Shown here one piece after another: positions 42,727 to 52,000 of a DNA stretch of 64,000 bases. Source of the stretch: Williamsia muralis (lineage in GTDB: Bacteria; Actinomycetota; Actinomycetes; Mycobacteriales; Mycobacteriaceae); the NCBI RefSeq assembly GCF_002735905.1, contig NZ_PEBD01000004.1, positions 248,001-312,000 of the forward strand, given 5' to 3'. Within the stretch, counting starts at the first letter, position 1, and every line of letters starts with the position of its first letter. Position numbers and translations under genes: made by a program. The notes beneath the pieces were generated by a model. That model saw nothing but the letters and a program-made list of their open reading frames with translations. It made no database searches and was not told where the DNA came from.

Positions 42727-42839
42727 GAGTTCCGGCCTTCGGGTACCGGGAACCGGCCTCTGACCGCCGGAAAAGCAGCGCTTCTGGCCGCCCGGGGGTG
42801 TCGGCCCATGGCCGCCCAGGATGAAGGAGCAGTACCTAG

Positions 42840-43610
42840 ATGTCACGCGACCTCGGATGGATCCGGCAGTTCCACCAGCCCACGTCCCCGGCGAATCCGC
42901 CTCTGTTGATCTTTCCCCACGCGGGCAGCGGGGCATCGACCTACCGGGCGTTCTCCAAAGAACTCAGTGCCTCCTTCGACGTGATCGTCTTCCAATATCC
43001 GGGACGGCAGGACCGCGCACGGGAGGCGCCGGCGGAGACATTGCCCGATCTCGCTGCGGGTGCCTTTGCAGAGTTCGTCGGATCGAGATGGAACCGACAG
43101 GCAGCGATCACCGTGTTCGGCCACAGCATGGGTGCTGTCACCGCGTTCGAGTTCGTCCGTCTGGCCGAAGCCCGCGGCATCGACGTGCGATTGCTCGGGG
43201 TGTCGGCGGCGGTGGCGCCATCACAGGTTGCGGACCTGCCTCCCCACCCGACGGGGGACGAGGAATTGCTCGAGCACCTCTCGGCGCTGAACGGCACCGG
43301 TGGTGACGTGCTGGCGAGTGCGGATGTGATGCGGATGGCGTTGCCTGTCATGAAGATCGACTACCGCGCCTTCGATGCCTACTCCTGCCGCCCCGAGGTG
43401 ACGGTCGCGGCCCCGATCCGCGCCATGGGGGGCGCGGAGGACCCCTTCATCACCCCCGGCCAACTGCACGGCTGGGGCACACACACCACCGGTTCGGTCG
43501 ATGTGACCGTCTTCGACGGCGGGCACTTCTATCTCGACGAGAACCGTGACGATGTCGCCGAGTTGCTCGTCGCCGAACCCGCGGCAACACAACAATCGAT
43601 CCAGCGGTAG
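42840..43610 (+). CDS. mbtT: type II thioesterase, MbtT-like
   Basis: A 256-residue alpha/beta hydrolase of the type II thioesterase class. The nucleophile is S96 in FGHSMGAV, the start has LLIFPHAGSGASTYR, and the histidine lies in FDGGHFYL. Such enzymes remove stalled or wrong acyl groups from carrier domains. The start is ATG 42840 with GAAGGAG 11 bases upstream. Because the MbtB-like protein lacks its own thioesterase, this enzyme may be the only one in the cluster. It begins the mbtT-mbtC-mbtD operon. Confidence 0.92.
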   Translation: MSRDLGWIRQFHQPTSPANPPLLIFPHAGSGASTYRAFSKELSASFDVIVFQYPGRQDRAREAPAETLPDLAAGAFAEFVGSRWNRQAAITVFGHSMGAVTAFEFVRLAEARGIDVRLLGVSAAVAPSQVADLPPHPTGDEELLEHLSALNGTGGDVLASADVMRMALPVMKIDYRAFDAYSCRPEVTVAAPIRAMGGAEDPFITPGQLHGWGTHTTGSVDVTVFDGGHFYLDENRDDVAELLVAEPAATQQSIQR

Positions 43611-43622
43611 CGGAGCCGGCGA

Positions 43623-44957
43623 ATGTCAGCGAACACGAACGATCCGATCGTCATCTCCGGGATGGCCGTGGAAGCGCCGGGAGGAATCGAGGACACCGGA
43701 GCCTTCTGGGAGGCACTCGTCGCCGGGCGTGAGCTGATCGGTCCTTTTCCCAGAGACCGCGACTGGCCGATCGAGGAACTGTTCGCTCTGCATCGGCTCG
43801 ACGGCTGGAGTGCCGTCGCCGATGCCGGAGGATTCCTCGACGGCGCATCGCATTTCGACCCGGGCTTCTTCGGGATCAGTCCACGCGAAGCGATCGCAAT
43901 GGACCCTCAGCAGCGGGTCGCCATGCGAGTTGCCTGGCGCGCACTCGAAGACGCCGGTATCAACCCCGGTTCTCTGGAGGATGCGGAGGTCGGTTGCTAC
44001 ATGGGCGTGTCGATCAGTGAGTACGGCCCGCGAGCGGCCGCTGTCAACGAGTTCAGCGGTCACCGCATCACCGGAACCGCGCTCGGCGCGGTTGCCGGCA
44101 GGATCTCACACAGCCTCGGACTCGTCGGGCCATCAATCAGCGTGGACACGGCCTGCGCTTCGTCGCTGACAGCACTGCACCTAGCCGCCGGAGCGGTCCG
44201 CGACGACGAATGTGATTGGGCGCTTGCCGGCGGCGTCTGCGTGATGGGTTCTCCCGCTGCGTTTTACGAGTTCTCCAAGAACAACGGGCTGGCATCGGAC
44301 GGACATTGCCGGTCGTATGCGGCCGATGCCACCGGAACTCTGTGGGGTGAAGGGGCCGGCGTGGTCGTCGTCGAACGCGAATCCAGGGCGCGGGCTCTCG
44401 GACACCGGATCCACGGGCGCGTGCTGGCAACACGTATCAACCACAACGGCAAGGGAATGCCGATCGTGGTGCCGAGTGCGGCGGCGCAGGTTCGCCTGAT
44501 CGAGAAGACACTGGCGGCAGCGGAGGTGGAGGCCGGCGACATCGGCCTGATCGAGGGGCATGGCACCGGGACACCGCTCGGCGACCCGATGGAGCTGACC
44601 GCATTGCAGAACACCTACGGGCAGGGGAGCGCCGGGGCGGTGAAGCTGGGATCGGTGAAGTCGAACGCCGGCCACGCCCAGGCTGCCTCGGGGATGCTCG
44701 GCCTGATCAAGATGCTGCTCTGCGGCGGCAAGGGGCACATCGCGCCGACACTGCACGCCGATCGGCCCACCAGGAAGGTCGACTGGGACAGTTCGGCGCT
44801 CCGATTGGCCGAGGGCCTCGAATACTGGGAGCCGAAAGATGGTGTGCGCTACGGCGCCGTGTCGTCGTTCGGGGTCTCGGGCACCAATGCGCACGCGATC
44901 GTCGCGATGCCGGAAAGTGCCGTGGCCGTCGACACCGCGGGAGCCCGCCATGCCTGA
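43623..44957 (+). CDS. mbtC: polyketide beta-ketoacyl synthase, MbtC-type
   Basis: A 444-residue single-domain ketosynthase. The catalytic triad is complete: C178 in VDTACASS, H313 in EGHGTGT and H351 in KSNAGHA. With MbtD it forms a split type I module that makes the beta-hydroxyacyl unit of mycobactin-type siderophores by one elongation of acetyl-CoA (or another starter). The start is ATG 43623, 12 bases after the mbtT stop. Its last 8 bases overlap mbtD (ATGCCTGA). Confidence 0.95.
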   Translation: MSANTNDPIVISGMAVEAPGGIEDTGAFWEALVAGRELIGPFPRDRDWPIEELFALHRLDGWSAVADAGGFLDGASHFDPGFFGISPREAIAMDPQQRVAMRVAWRALEDAGINPGSLEDAEVGCYMGVSISEYGPRAAAVNEFSGHRITGTALGAVAGRISHSLGLVGPSISVDTACASSLTALHLAAGAVRDDECDWALAGGVCVMGSPAAFYEFSKNNGLASDGHCRSYAADATGTLWGEGAGVVVVERESRARALGHRIHGRVLATRINHNGKGMPIVVPSAAAQVRLIEKTLAAAEVEAGDIGLIEGHGTGTPLGDPMELTALQNTYGQGSAGAVKLGSVKSNAGHAQAASGMLGLIKMLLCGGKGHIAPTLHADRPTRKVDWDSSALRLAEGLEYWEPKDGVRYGAVSSFGVSGTNAHAIVAMPESAVAVDTAGARHA

Positions 44958-47900
44958 TCCTCGCCTACCGGATGGCCGGACCGCGGTTGTCCTGTCTGCT
45001 GATTCGCCAGAGCTTCTGGTGGCCGAGGCCGGCGCGTTGTCGGCGTATGTGCGCGACAACCCGACGGTGACCCCGAGTGCTGTTGCGGCAATGCTGATGC
45101 GTACCCGTGTGGTCCGCAGGCATCGTGCACTCGTGATGGCCTCCGATCGGGATCGCCTCGCCGCCGGCCTGCAGGCGCTCGCGGACGGCGGCGACCATCC
45201 GGACGTGGTGCGTGGTCGCGGCCCGGCGACCAGGCGGACAACGGCTTTCGTCTTTCCGGGGCAGGGCAGTCAGTACCCCGGTATGGGGAAGATGTTCTAC
45301 GACGCGTCACCGGTTTTCCGGGACGAGGTGGACCGTATGAACGACATCTTCGTCGAGTTGTACGGCATCTCCCCCAGGGACTATCTGCTCGATCAGCAGG
45401 AGCGTTCGGTCGACGCGGACGGGCGTGTGCACGAAGACATCCGCGTGGTACAGCCCGCGCTTCTGATGCAGATGATCGCCCTGGCGCAGATGTGGCGTTC
45501 GTTCGGCGTGGAACCGATGCTGACGGTGGGGCACAGCCAGGGTGAGATCGCCGCCGCGTACATTTCGGGAGCGATGTCGTTGACGGACGTCATCCACGTG
45601 GTGGCAACCCGGGCAAATCTGGTCGTCGAGTTCTCGCCGACCGGCTATTCGATGGCAGTGGTCGCCATCGACCGTGATGAGTGCGAGGCGCTACTGGCCG
45701 AACATTCGGGGTGGGCAGAGCTGTCGGTGGTCAATTCTCCGCACATCCTGTGCATCTCAGGCGACCGTTCGACGGTGCACGACATGGTTGAAACACTGAC
45801 TGCGGCAGGAAAGTTCGCGAAAGAGATCCGGGTCGACTACCCGGCGCACACCTCCATCGTCAGCAGATTCCGAGACGAACTCGGTGAGGCGCTGGCCGAC
45901 AAGCTCGAGAACTCGAGATTCACGGAGACGTCGACCCCATGCTTCGGCGGTACCCTCGGCAAGGCGATGTCGCCGTCACAACCGTTGTCGGACTACTGGT
46001 TCTGGAACCTTCGTAACCGTGTCCGGTTCGATCTGGCGGTCGGCGGCGCCGTGCGCAGCGGGGCCAACACCTTCATCGAGATCGCCGAGCACCCCACCCT
46101 GGCGCTTGCCATCCAGGAGAACATCGCGACCACAGCGCCTGACGCGGCGATGCCCGTGATCGGGACGTCGCGGCGCAGCGCAGAAGACCTACGCGAGTTC
46201 ACACACAATCTCGCCACCGTCGCCGTCAACGACTCCGGCTATCGGTGGGAATCCCTCGCTGTCGCCGAGGTGGAACCCGTACCCCCACTGCCCGATTTCC
46301 CTCACGTGCAGATGGCGCGGCGGTCGCTGTGGGCCTCGCATCTGGCGCCCGGGCAGGAACTGGAATCGGCAGTGCCTGAGGAAGACTCGGCGCTGTTTCC
46401 CCGTCGCATCACCGAGACGTGGACGCGACTGGCGCGCCGCACGCTGGTGCCACCGCGTTCCATTCTGCTGGTCGACGACACCGGGCGGTGTGAGCAATGG
46501 GCCGCCGACCTGTGCGCCGCAGCGCCGGCCCACGGCGCCACCGCGAGCATGTACCGACAGGAGGGACCGCCGGGGTCGGTGCAGTTCGATTCGGTGGTGA
46601 TCCTGTTGCCGGGTGGTTCCGGCGACGCCGTGTCCGACGCGATCGCGGACCTGTCCGACTTCTTCGGCAACCGGGGCTGGCTGCCGGCCGCGGTCACCGC
46701 CGCCGCCGAATGCTGGCTCGTGACTGCAGCCGGCGAACACGTGGTGCCAGACGACCCGGTCCCGCATCTGTTCCATGCCGCTGCCAACGCCGGATTCCGA
46801 TGTCTGGCAGCCGAGTACCCGCGCACGACGTTCCGGCACCTCGATCTGCCCGGGGAGGGGGCACCGTCGGCCTCCGCCGTCATCGGTGCTCTGCACATCG
46901 CTGCCGAGCCGGAGCTGGCCCTGCGCGGCGCCAAGGTCTACGCAAAACGCCTTACCTACGTCGACGGTGTAGACGGACGCCCCGCGCCCGTGCTCGGGGA
47001 CGCCGCACCACTCGGGTTCGACGATCCGGCCATCGGTTCGGGTCCCGACGATCACGTGGTGATCATCGGTGGAACCGGCAAGCTGGGTCTGGAGTTCTGC
47101 GAGTACTTCGCCACGCGGGGCGCGACCAGAATCACCCTTCTCAGCCGATCAGGTGAAACCGCCTCCACCGCAGGCCGATTGCGGCACATCCGGAGTCTGG
47201 GCGGCGCGAGGGTCGATGTCGTGGCGTGTGACGTCGGTGACGAGGCATCGGTTCTGCAGTTCGTCTCCGATCACGTGACCGAGCCGGTGGACGTGGTGGT
47301 ACACGCTGCGGTGAACTATGTGGACGCCGAATCCGGCAACATCACACCCGATCTCGTTGCGGCAGCGACACAATCGAAGGTCGTCGGCCTCATGCATGTG
47401 CTGGCGGCGACACCGCTGGCGCCACGATGTCGTGTTGTGCTGTGTTCATCGATCGCGGCAACCCTCGGAGGTCGCGGTCAGATCCTGTACGCGGCAGGCA
47501 ACCGGATGCTCGATGTGCTGGCGCGCACGCTGCGCGAACAGGGCATGCGGGCGGCATCGGTGCAGTGGGGGTTGTGGAACGTGCAGGGTCCGCTCGACAC
47601 GGCCGGCGTCGATCGGGTCGAAGGGGCAGGTGTCATCCCCATGCGGCCCGCGGACGCGTTGTCGGTGGCCTTCACCGGCGCGACGGCGGACACGATCGTC
47701 GCCGCGGCCGACTGGGCCGAGCTGCACGACATCGTGTCCCTGTTCGGGCACGGACCCCTGGTCGCTGGGCTGGTCCCCGAACGCCCGCCGGCACAGTTGG
47801 CTTCGTCCGTGTTGCCGACTACCCCTTCGCCGGTGACGGCCGGCTCGCCGACGGCGTCGGAACCGGCAGCACCCGAGATGCCCGCTGCGCCGACGGACAG

Positions 47901-48147
47901 CGCGGTTTTTGCCGAATTGGTCGTCACCGAGCTCAATCGCGTGATGGGCATCGACGGGGGCGACATCGACCGGACGGTGCCGTTGGTTGCGCTCGGGCTC
48001 GATTCGCTGCAGGCGCTCGATTTCCGTCGCCGGGTGAAATCCGAACTCGATCGGGACCTTCCGGTGGAGGCGATCCTGGGCGGCGCATCGTTCGACGAGG
48101 TGGTCAGGTTGATGGATGTCGGGTCTGAGACCGCCGTCGGCGGGTGA
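44950..48147 (+). CDS. mbtD: polyketide synthase: acyltransferase, ketoreductase, carrier (MbtD-type)
   Basis: A 1065-residue PKS lacking its own ketosynthase, which MbtC supplies. Domains in order: an acyltransferase at about 98-400 with VFPGQGSQYPGMG and S196 in GHSQGE; a linker; a ketoreductase at about 700-930 with IGGTGKLG and the active-site pattern SSIAATLGGRGQILYAAGN; and an acyl carrier with S1019 in LGLDSLQA. There is no dehydratase or enoylreductase, so the product is a beta-hydroxyacyl thioester. The extender (malonyl or methylmalonyl) is not clear: the specificity site reads YPAH. ATG 44950 overlaps mbtC by 8 bases. Confidence 0.94.
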   Translation: MPDPRLPDGRTAVVLSADSPELLVAEAGALSAYVRDNPTVTPSAVAAMLMRTRVVRRHRALVMASDRDRLAAGLQALADGGDHPDVVRGRGPATRRTTAFVFPGQGSQYPGMGKMFYDASPVFRDEVDRMNDIFVELYGISPRDYLLDQQERSVDADGRVHEDIRVVQPALLMQMIALAQMWRSFGVEPMLTVGHSQGEIAAAYISGAMSLTDVIHVVATRANLVVEFSPTGYSMAVVAIDRDECEALLAEHSGWAELSVVNSPHILCISGDRSTVHDMVETLTAAGKFAKEIRVDYPAHTSIVSRFRDELGEALADKLENSRFTETSTPCFGGTLGKAMSPSQPLSDYWFWNLRNRVRFDLAVGGAVRSGANTFIEIAEHPTLALAIQENIATTAPDAAMPVIGTSRRSAEDLREFTHNLATVAVNDSGYRWESLAVAEVEPVPPLPDFPHVQMARRSLWASHLAPGQELESAVPEEDSALFPRRITETWTRLARRTLVPPRSILLVDDTGRCEQWAADLCAAAPAHGATASMYRQEGPPGSVQFDSVVILLPGGSGDAVSDAIADLSDFFGNRGWLPAAVTAAAECWLVTAAGEHVVPDDPVPHLFHAAANAGFRCLAAEYPRTTFRHLDLPGEGAPSASAVIGALHIAAEPELALRGAKVYAKRLTYVDGVDGRPAPVLGDAAPLGFDDPAIGSGPDDHVVIIGGTGKLGLEFCEYFATRGATRITLLSRSGETASTAGRLRHIRSLGGARVDVVACDVGDEASVLQFVSDHVTEPVDVVVHAAVNYVDAESGNITPDLVAAATQSKVVGLMHVLAATPLAPRCRVVLCSSIAATLGGRGQILYAAGNRMLDVLARTLREQGMRAASVQWGLWNVQGPLDTAGVDRVEGAGVIPMRPADALSVAFTGATADTIVAAADWAELHDIVSLFGHGPLVAGLVPERPPAQLASSVLPTTPSPVTAGSPTASEPAAPEMPAAPTDSAVFAELVVTELNRVMGIDGGDIDRTVPLVALGLDSLQALDFRRRVKSELDRDLPVEAILGGASFDEVVRLMDVGSETAVGG

Positions 48148-48171
48148 CGGTCATCGCACTCCGGAAGCAGG

Positions 48172-48190
48172 TAAGGACAGGCTTACCATT
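48172..48190 (+). promoter_or_regulatory. weak IdeR-like box before the MTB12-like gene
   Basis: TAAGGACAGGCTTACCATT matches about 12 of 19 positions of the IdeR consensus and lies 66 bases upstream of the MTB12-like start, inside the 109-base gap after mbtD. It is weaker than the other boxes and may be only partly functional. Confidence 0.45.
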
Positions 48191-48256
48191 TAAGCCCGTG
48201 TCGTGGTTCAATAGCGCGTACATGCGGGGAGATCATGAAGTGAACAGAAAGCAGAT

Positions 48257-48985
48257 GTGGTGACCGAGAAATCGAACTCGAGTGTCAACGTGCCGACAGT
48301 GTTCGTGGCTGCCGGTGTGTCGGCGGTCATCTCTGCGCTCATAGTGTCCATCGGTGTGGTGGGGGTTTTGTTCGCGGTCGACACCGACAATTCGGCGTCG
48401 AACTCCGCCGAACCCACCGTGGTGAATCTCGGGGCCGCGGCGAACCCGCAGGGAACCGTGCAGGCCGGAGCCACGGCTCAGCCGACCGCCGCTGCGCCCG
48501 CCGCCCCTGCGCCGACCACCGCGGCCGCTGCACCCGCACCAGCGGTCGGAGGTGGCACCACCTCGGGTGGCGGCTACGCACCGCAGGCCCCCGCGGCACC
48601 GGCCACAACCGAGGCGCCCGCAGCCGAAACGGCTGCGCCCGCGGCGTTGTCCGCAGGAGAACTGCAGAACAAACTGAAATTGGTGCTGAACGGCTCGAGT
48701 GCCCAGAAAGCCGATGAACTCGAGGCGGGCACCCGAGGCGTGCCGGTGGGCGAGGGGATCGGCAACACGCTGCGTACGTTCGAGCCCGCCGGTGTGAAAT
48801 GGCGGATCGCGGGCCCGGTGACCGTCAACGGAAACACCATGTCCGCCAACCTCATCCTCTCGTCGCCGGGTTTCAATGACGCGACGATGGGCCTGACCTG
48901 GGTGTGGAAAGACAACAAGTGGAAGCTGTCCAACACCAGCGCCTGTGAGGTCGCCGGGTACGCGCAGGTTCCGTGCGCGCTGTAG
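48257..48985 (+). CDS. membrane-anchored MTB12-like protein in the siderophore cluster
   Basis: A 242-residue protein. A short cytosolic start is followed by one membrane helix (about residues 12-40), a 90-residue Ala/Pro/Thr linker that would cross the cell wall, and a C-terminal domain from about residue 130. That domain resembles the low-molecular-weight antigen MTB12/CFP-2 family: LQNKLKLVLNGSSA, GVKWRIAGPVTVNGNTMSAN and LTWVWKDNKWKLS, plus a Cys pair near the end. MTB12 itself is secreted and of unknown function. Its place between mbtD and mbtE, with an IdeR-like box upstream, suggests a role in siderophore handling outside the membrane. The helix closely resembles that of the small protein at 62681. 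The start is GTG 48257 or 48260. Confidence 0.82.
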   Translation: MVTEKSNSSVNVPTVFVAAGVSAVISALIVSIGVVGVLFAVDTDNSASNSAEPTVVNLGAAANPQGTVQAGATAQPTAAAPAAPAPTTAAAAPAPAVGGGTTSGGGYAPQAPAAPATTEAPAAETAAPAALSAGELQNKLKLVLNGSSAQKADELEAGTRGVPVGEGIGNTLRTFEPAGVKWRIAGPVTVNGNTMSANLILSSPGFNDATMGLTWVWKDNKWKLSNTSACEVAGYAQVPCAL

Positions 48986-49030
48986 CGCCGCCTGCGTCTG
49001 CCGTCGGACCGTGATCGCTAGGGGCGTTCC

Positions 49031-52000
49031 ATGCCAGAAGACCTGATATCCCGCCGCAAAGAACTGCTCCGCCGAAAGCTTGCCGAGAGCGGCCTCGCAT
49101 CCGACGTCTCTGTTCCTGTTCGCACTCGATCGGCCGGTGAACGCTCACCGCTGTCGGTGGGGCAACAGCGGCTGTGGTTTCTGCAGACCCGTGACCCGGA
49201 TGACACCACCCTCAACGTCTGTGTGGCATACCGGTTGTCGGGCCGCTTGGACGTCGACCGGTTGCGGGGAGCGCTATCCGACGTGGTCGAACGCCACGAG
49301 ATCCTGCGCACCTCCTACGGCGTGGACGACGATGGAGCCCCGTACCAGTCTGCTGCCGAGCACGTCGAGGTGCCATGGAGTGAACACGACCTGACCGATC
49401 TCGTGGAGCAGAGTCGCTCTCGCCGTCTCGAGGTGCTCGCCCGACGTGAGTTCGGGCGGCCGTTCGACCTCGCCCGGGACGTGCTGCTGCGGGCGACACT
49501 GGTCCGAACCGGCCGCGACGAGTGGGTGTTGATCTTCGTCCTCCACCACATCTGCTGGGACGACGACTCGTGGGCGGTCTTCTTCGACGACCTGAATGCG
49601 GCCTATGACGGGCGGTCCGCACACCGGGAGCCGATCCAGTTCCTCGACGTGGCAACCGATCCTGCCGCCCTCGACGTCGACGACCCAGCGATCGCATACT
49701 GGCGCGAATTGCTGAGCCCGGCTCCAGAATGGCTCGAAATGCCGGCGGAGACACCCGGTGTCGCGTCCAAGAACGCAGGCCGTGGTTCCAGGGCGATGTC
49801 CTCGGATCTGATCGAGGCGGTGAACGAGCTCGCTCGCGCGGCCTCGACAACACCGTTCACAGTGCTGCTGGCAGCCTTCGGAGCATTGATCCACCGGTAC
49901 ACCGGTGCGACGGACTTCTTGGTTGCCGTGCCCATCACCGACCGGCGCAAGCCTGGGGCCGACAGGGCGATCGGGTACTTCGGCAACACGGTGCTGGTGC
50001 GGACGACCATCGACCCCCGGGCCCCCTTCGCTGACCTCATCGCAGCCACGCGCGACAACGCTCTCGGTGCGTTCGGCCGCCAGCACGTTGGTATCGACCG
50101 GGTGGTGCGCGAGCTGAACCCGGACCGGTCTGGTGGCGACGGTCTCGAACAAATTGTCCGACTAAGCTTTTCGACACGCAAGAGCGCGGTCGGGTTCGCG
50201 CTCGACGGCGTGACGGCCGAACAACTCGACCTTGCCGCCTCGGTGACCCAGATGCCTCTCGGTCTGACGGTGGTGCGCGATGGCGATGACGCATCGGTGG
50301 AAGCCGAGTACTTCGCGGAAGTGCTCGACCAAGCAGTCGTCGACGACATGCTGGCCGCTTACGTGCGGTTGCTCCACGAGGCTGTCGCGTCACCCAGCAC
50401 ACAAATCGTCGATCTCGACATCCTGGGGGAGCGGCGAACGGAGATCATCGAGCGTTCGCACGGTGGCCAGGTCTCTGCGACACTCGCCACGCTGCCGGAG
50501 ATGTTCGAGAGTCGGGTCAGGGCACATCCGGACCAGCCCGCGATCATCGACGACAACCACACCCTCACCTACGCCGAGCTCAACGCCCGGTCCAACCGTC
50601 TGGCCCGCTGGTTCATCTCTCGCGACATCGGACCCGAAGACCTTGTGGCACTGAGTCTTGCCGCGTCGGTAGAGTTCGTCGTGGCGGCGGTCGCCGTGCT
50701 CAAGGCGGGCGCCGCGTACCTTCCGATAGATCCGTCCTACCCGCAGGACCGGATCGATTTCCTCGTCGAGGACGCCAGGCCGCGAATCGTGCTGTCCCAG
50801 GCCGATCTGGCCGCTGCTGAGCAGGCAGCCGAGGTCCTGTCCGTCGTCGACCCGGACGACGCGGATCGGATCCGCCCGCTGCTCCCGGCTGGTCTGGCGT
50901 ACGTCATCTACACCTCCGGCTCCACCGGCCGGCCCAAAGGTGTCCCGGTACCCCATGCGGCGATCGCGGACCATCTCGCCGGCTTCCATGCCCAATTCGG
51001 GATGACCGCCGAGGATCGACTGGTTCAGACATCGTCGGTCAGCTTCGATGCCTCGCTGTTCGAGGTGTTCTGCACGCTCACCCTCGGGGCCACCCTGGTG
51101 ATCCCCAAATCCGATGGCTTGCAGGATATCCCGTACATGGCGGACCTGTTGGTGCGCCAGGGCGTCACCGTCATGCACATGGTTCCCTCCATGCTGGGGA
51201 TGTTCCTGCTGCTGCCCGGGGTCAACGAGTGGACCACCCTGCGCCAGATACCCGTGGGTGGAGAAGCGCTGCCCGGTGAGATCGCAGACAAGTTCGGCAC
51301 GGTGTTCGACGCCCAATTGCGCAACAACTACGGCCCCACCGAAGCGGTTGTCGCGGCCACCCACTACCCGGTCGACGGACCACAGGGTGTCCGGATCGTG
51401 CCGATCGGTGTGCCGAACCGCAATGTGACGGTGTACGTCCTCGACGCCGCACTGCAACTCGTGCCGACCGGAGTGGTCGGCGAGATCTACATCGGTGGAG
51501 AGCAACTCGCACGTGGATACCTCGGCCGTCCAGCGCTGACCGCCGAGAGGTTCGTCGCCGATCCGATGTCGCCCGGTGGCCGGCTGTACCGGACGGGCGA
51601 CCTCGCGCGCTGGAACGTCGACGGCGACATCGAGTTCGTCGGCCGGATCGATGAGCAGGTGAAGATACGCGGCTTCCGGATCGAACTCGGCGAGGTCGAG
51701 TCGGCGCTCGCCGGCCACCCTGCGGTCGCCCGTGCCCTGGTCATCGTCACCGACGATCCACGTGTGGGCGCATCGCTGGCGGCTTACCTTGTCGCCGAAC
51801 GTGATCAGACCATCGAGATCGGAGCTGTCCGGGACCACGCTGCGTCGGTGCTGCCGGAATACATGGTGCCGAGCGGCTTTGCCGTGATCGACGAGATACC
51901 ACTCACCGCACACGGGAAACTCGATCGCAGAGCGCTTCCGGAACCGGTGAGCAGCCGGCCCGCGGAATCGCGTGCGCCCACCACCCCGACCGAGATCCGT

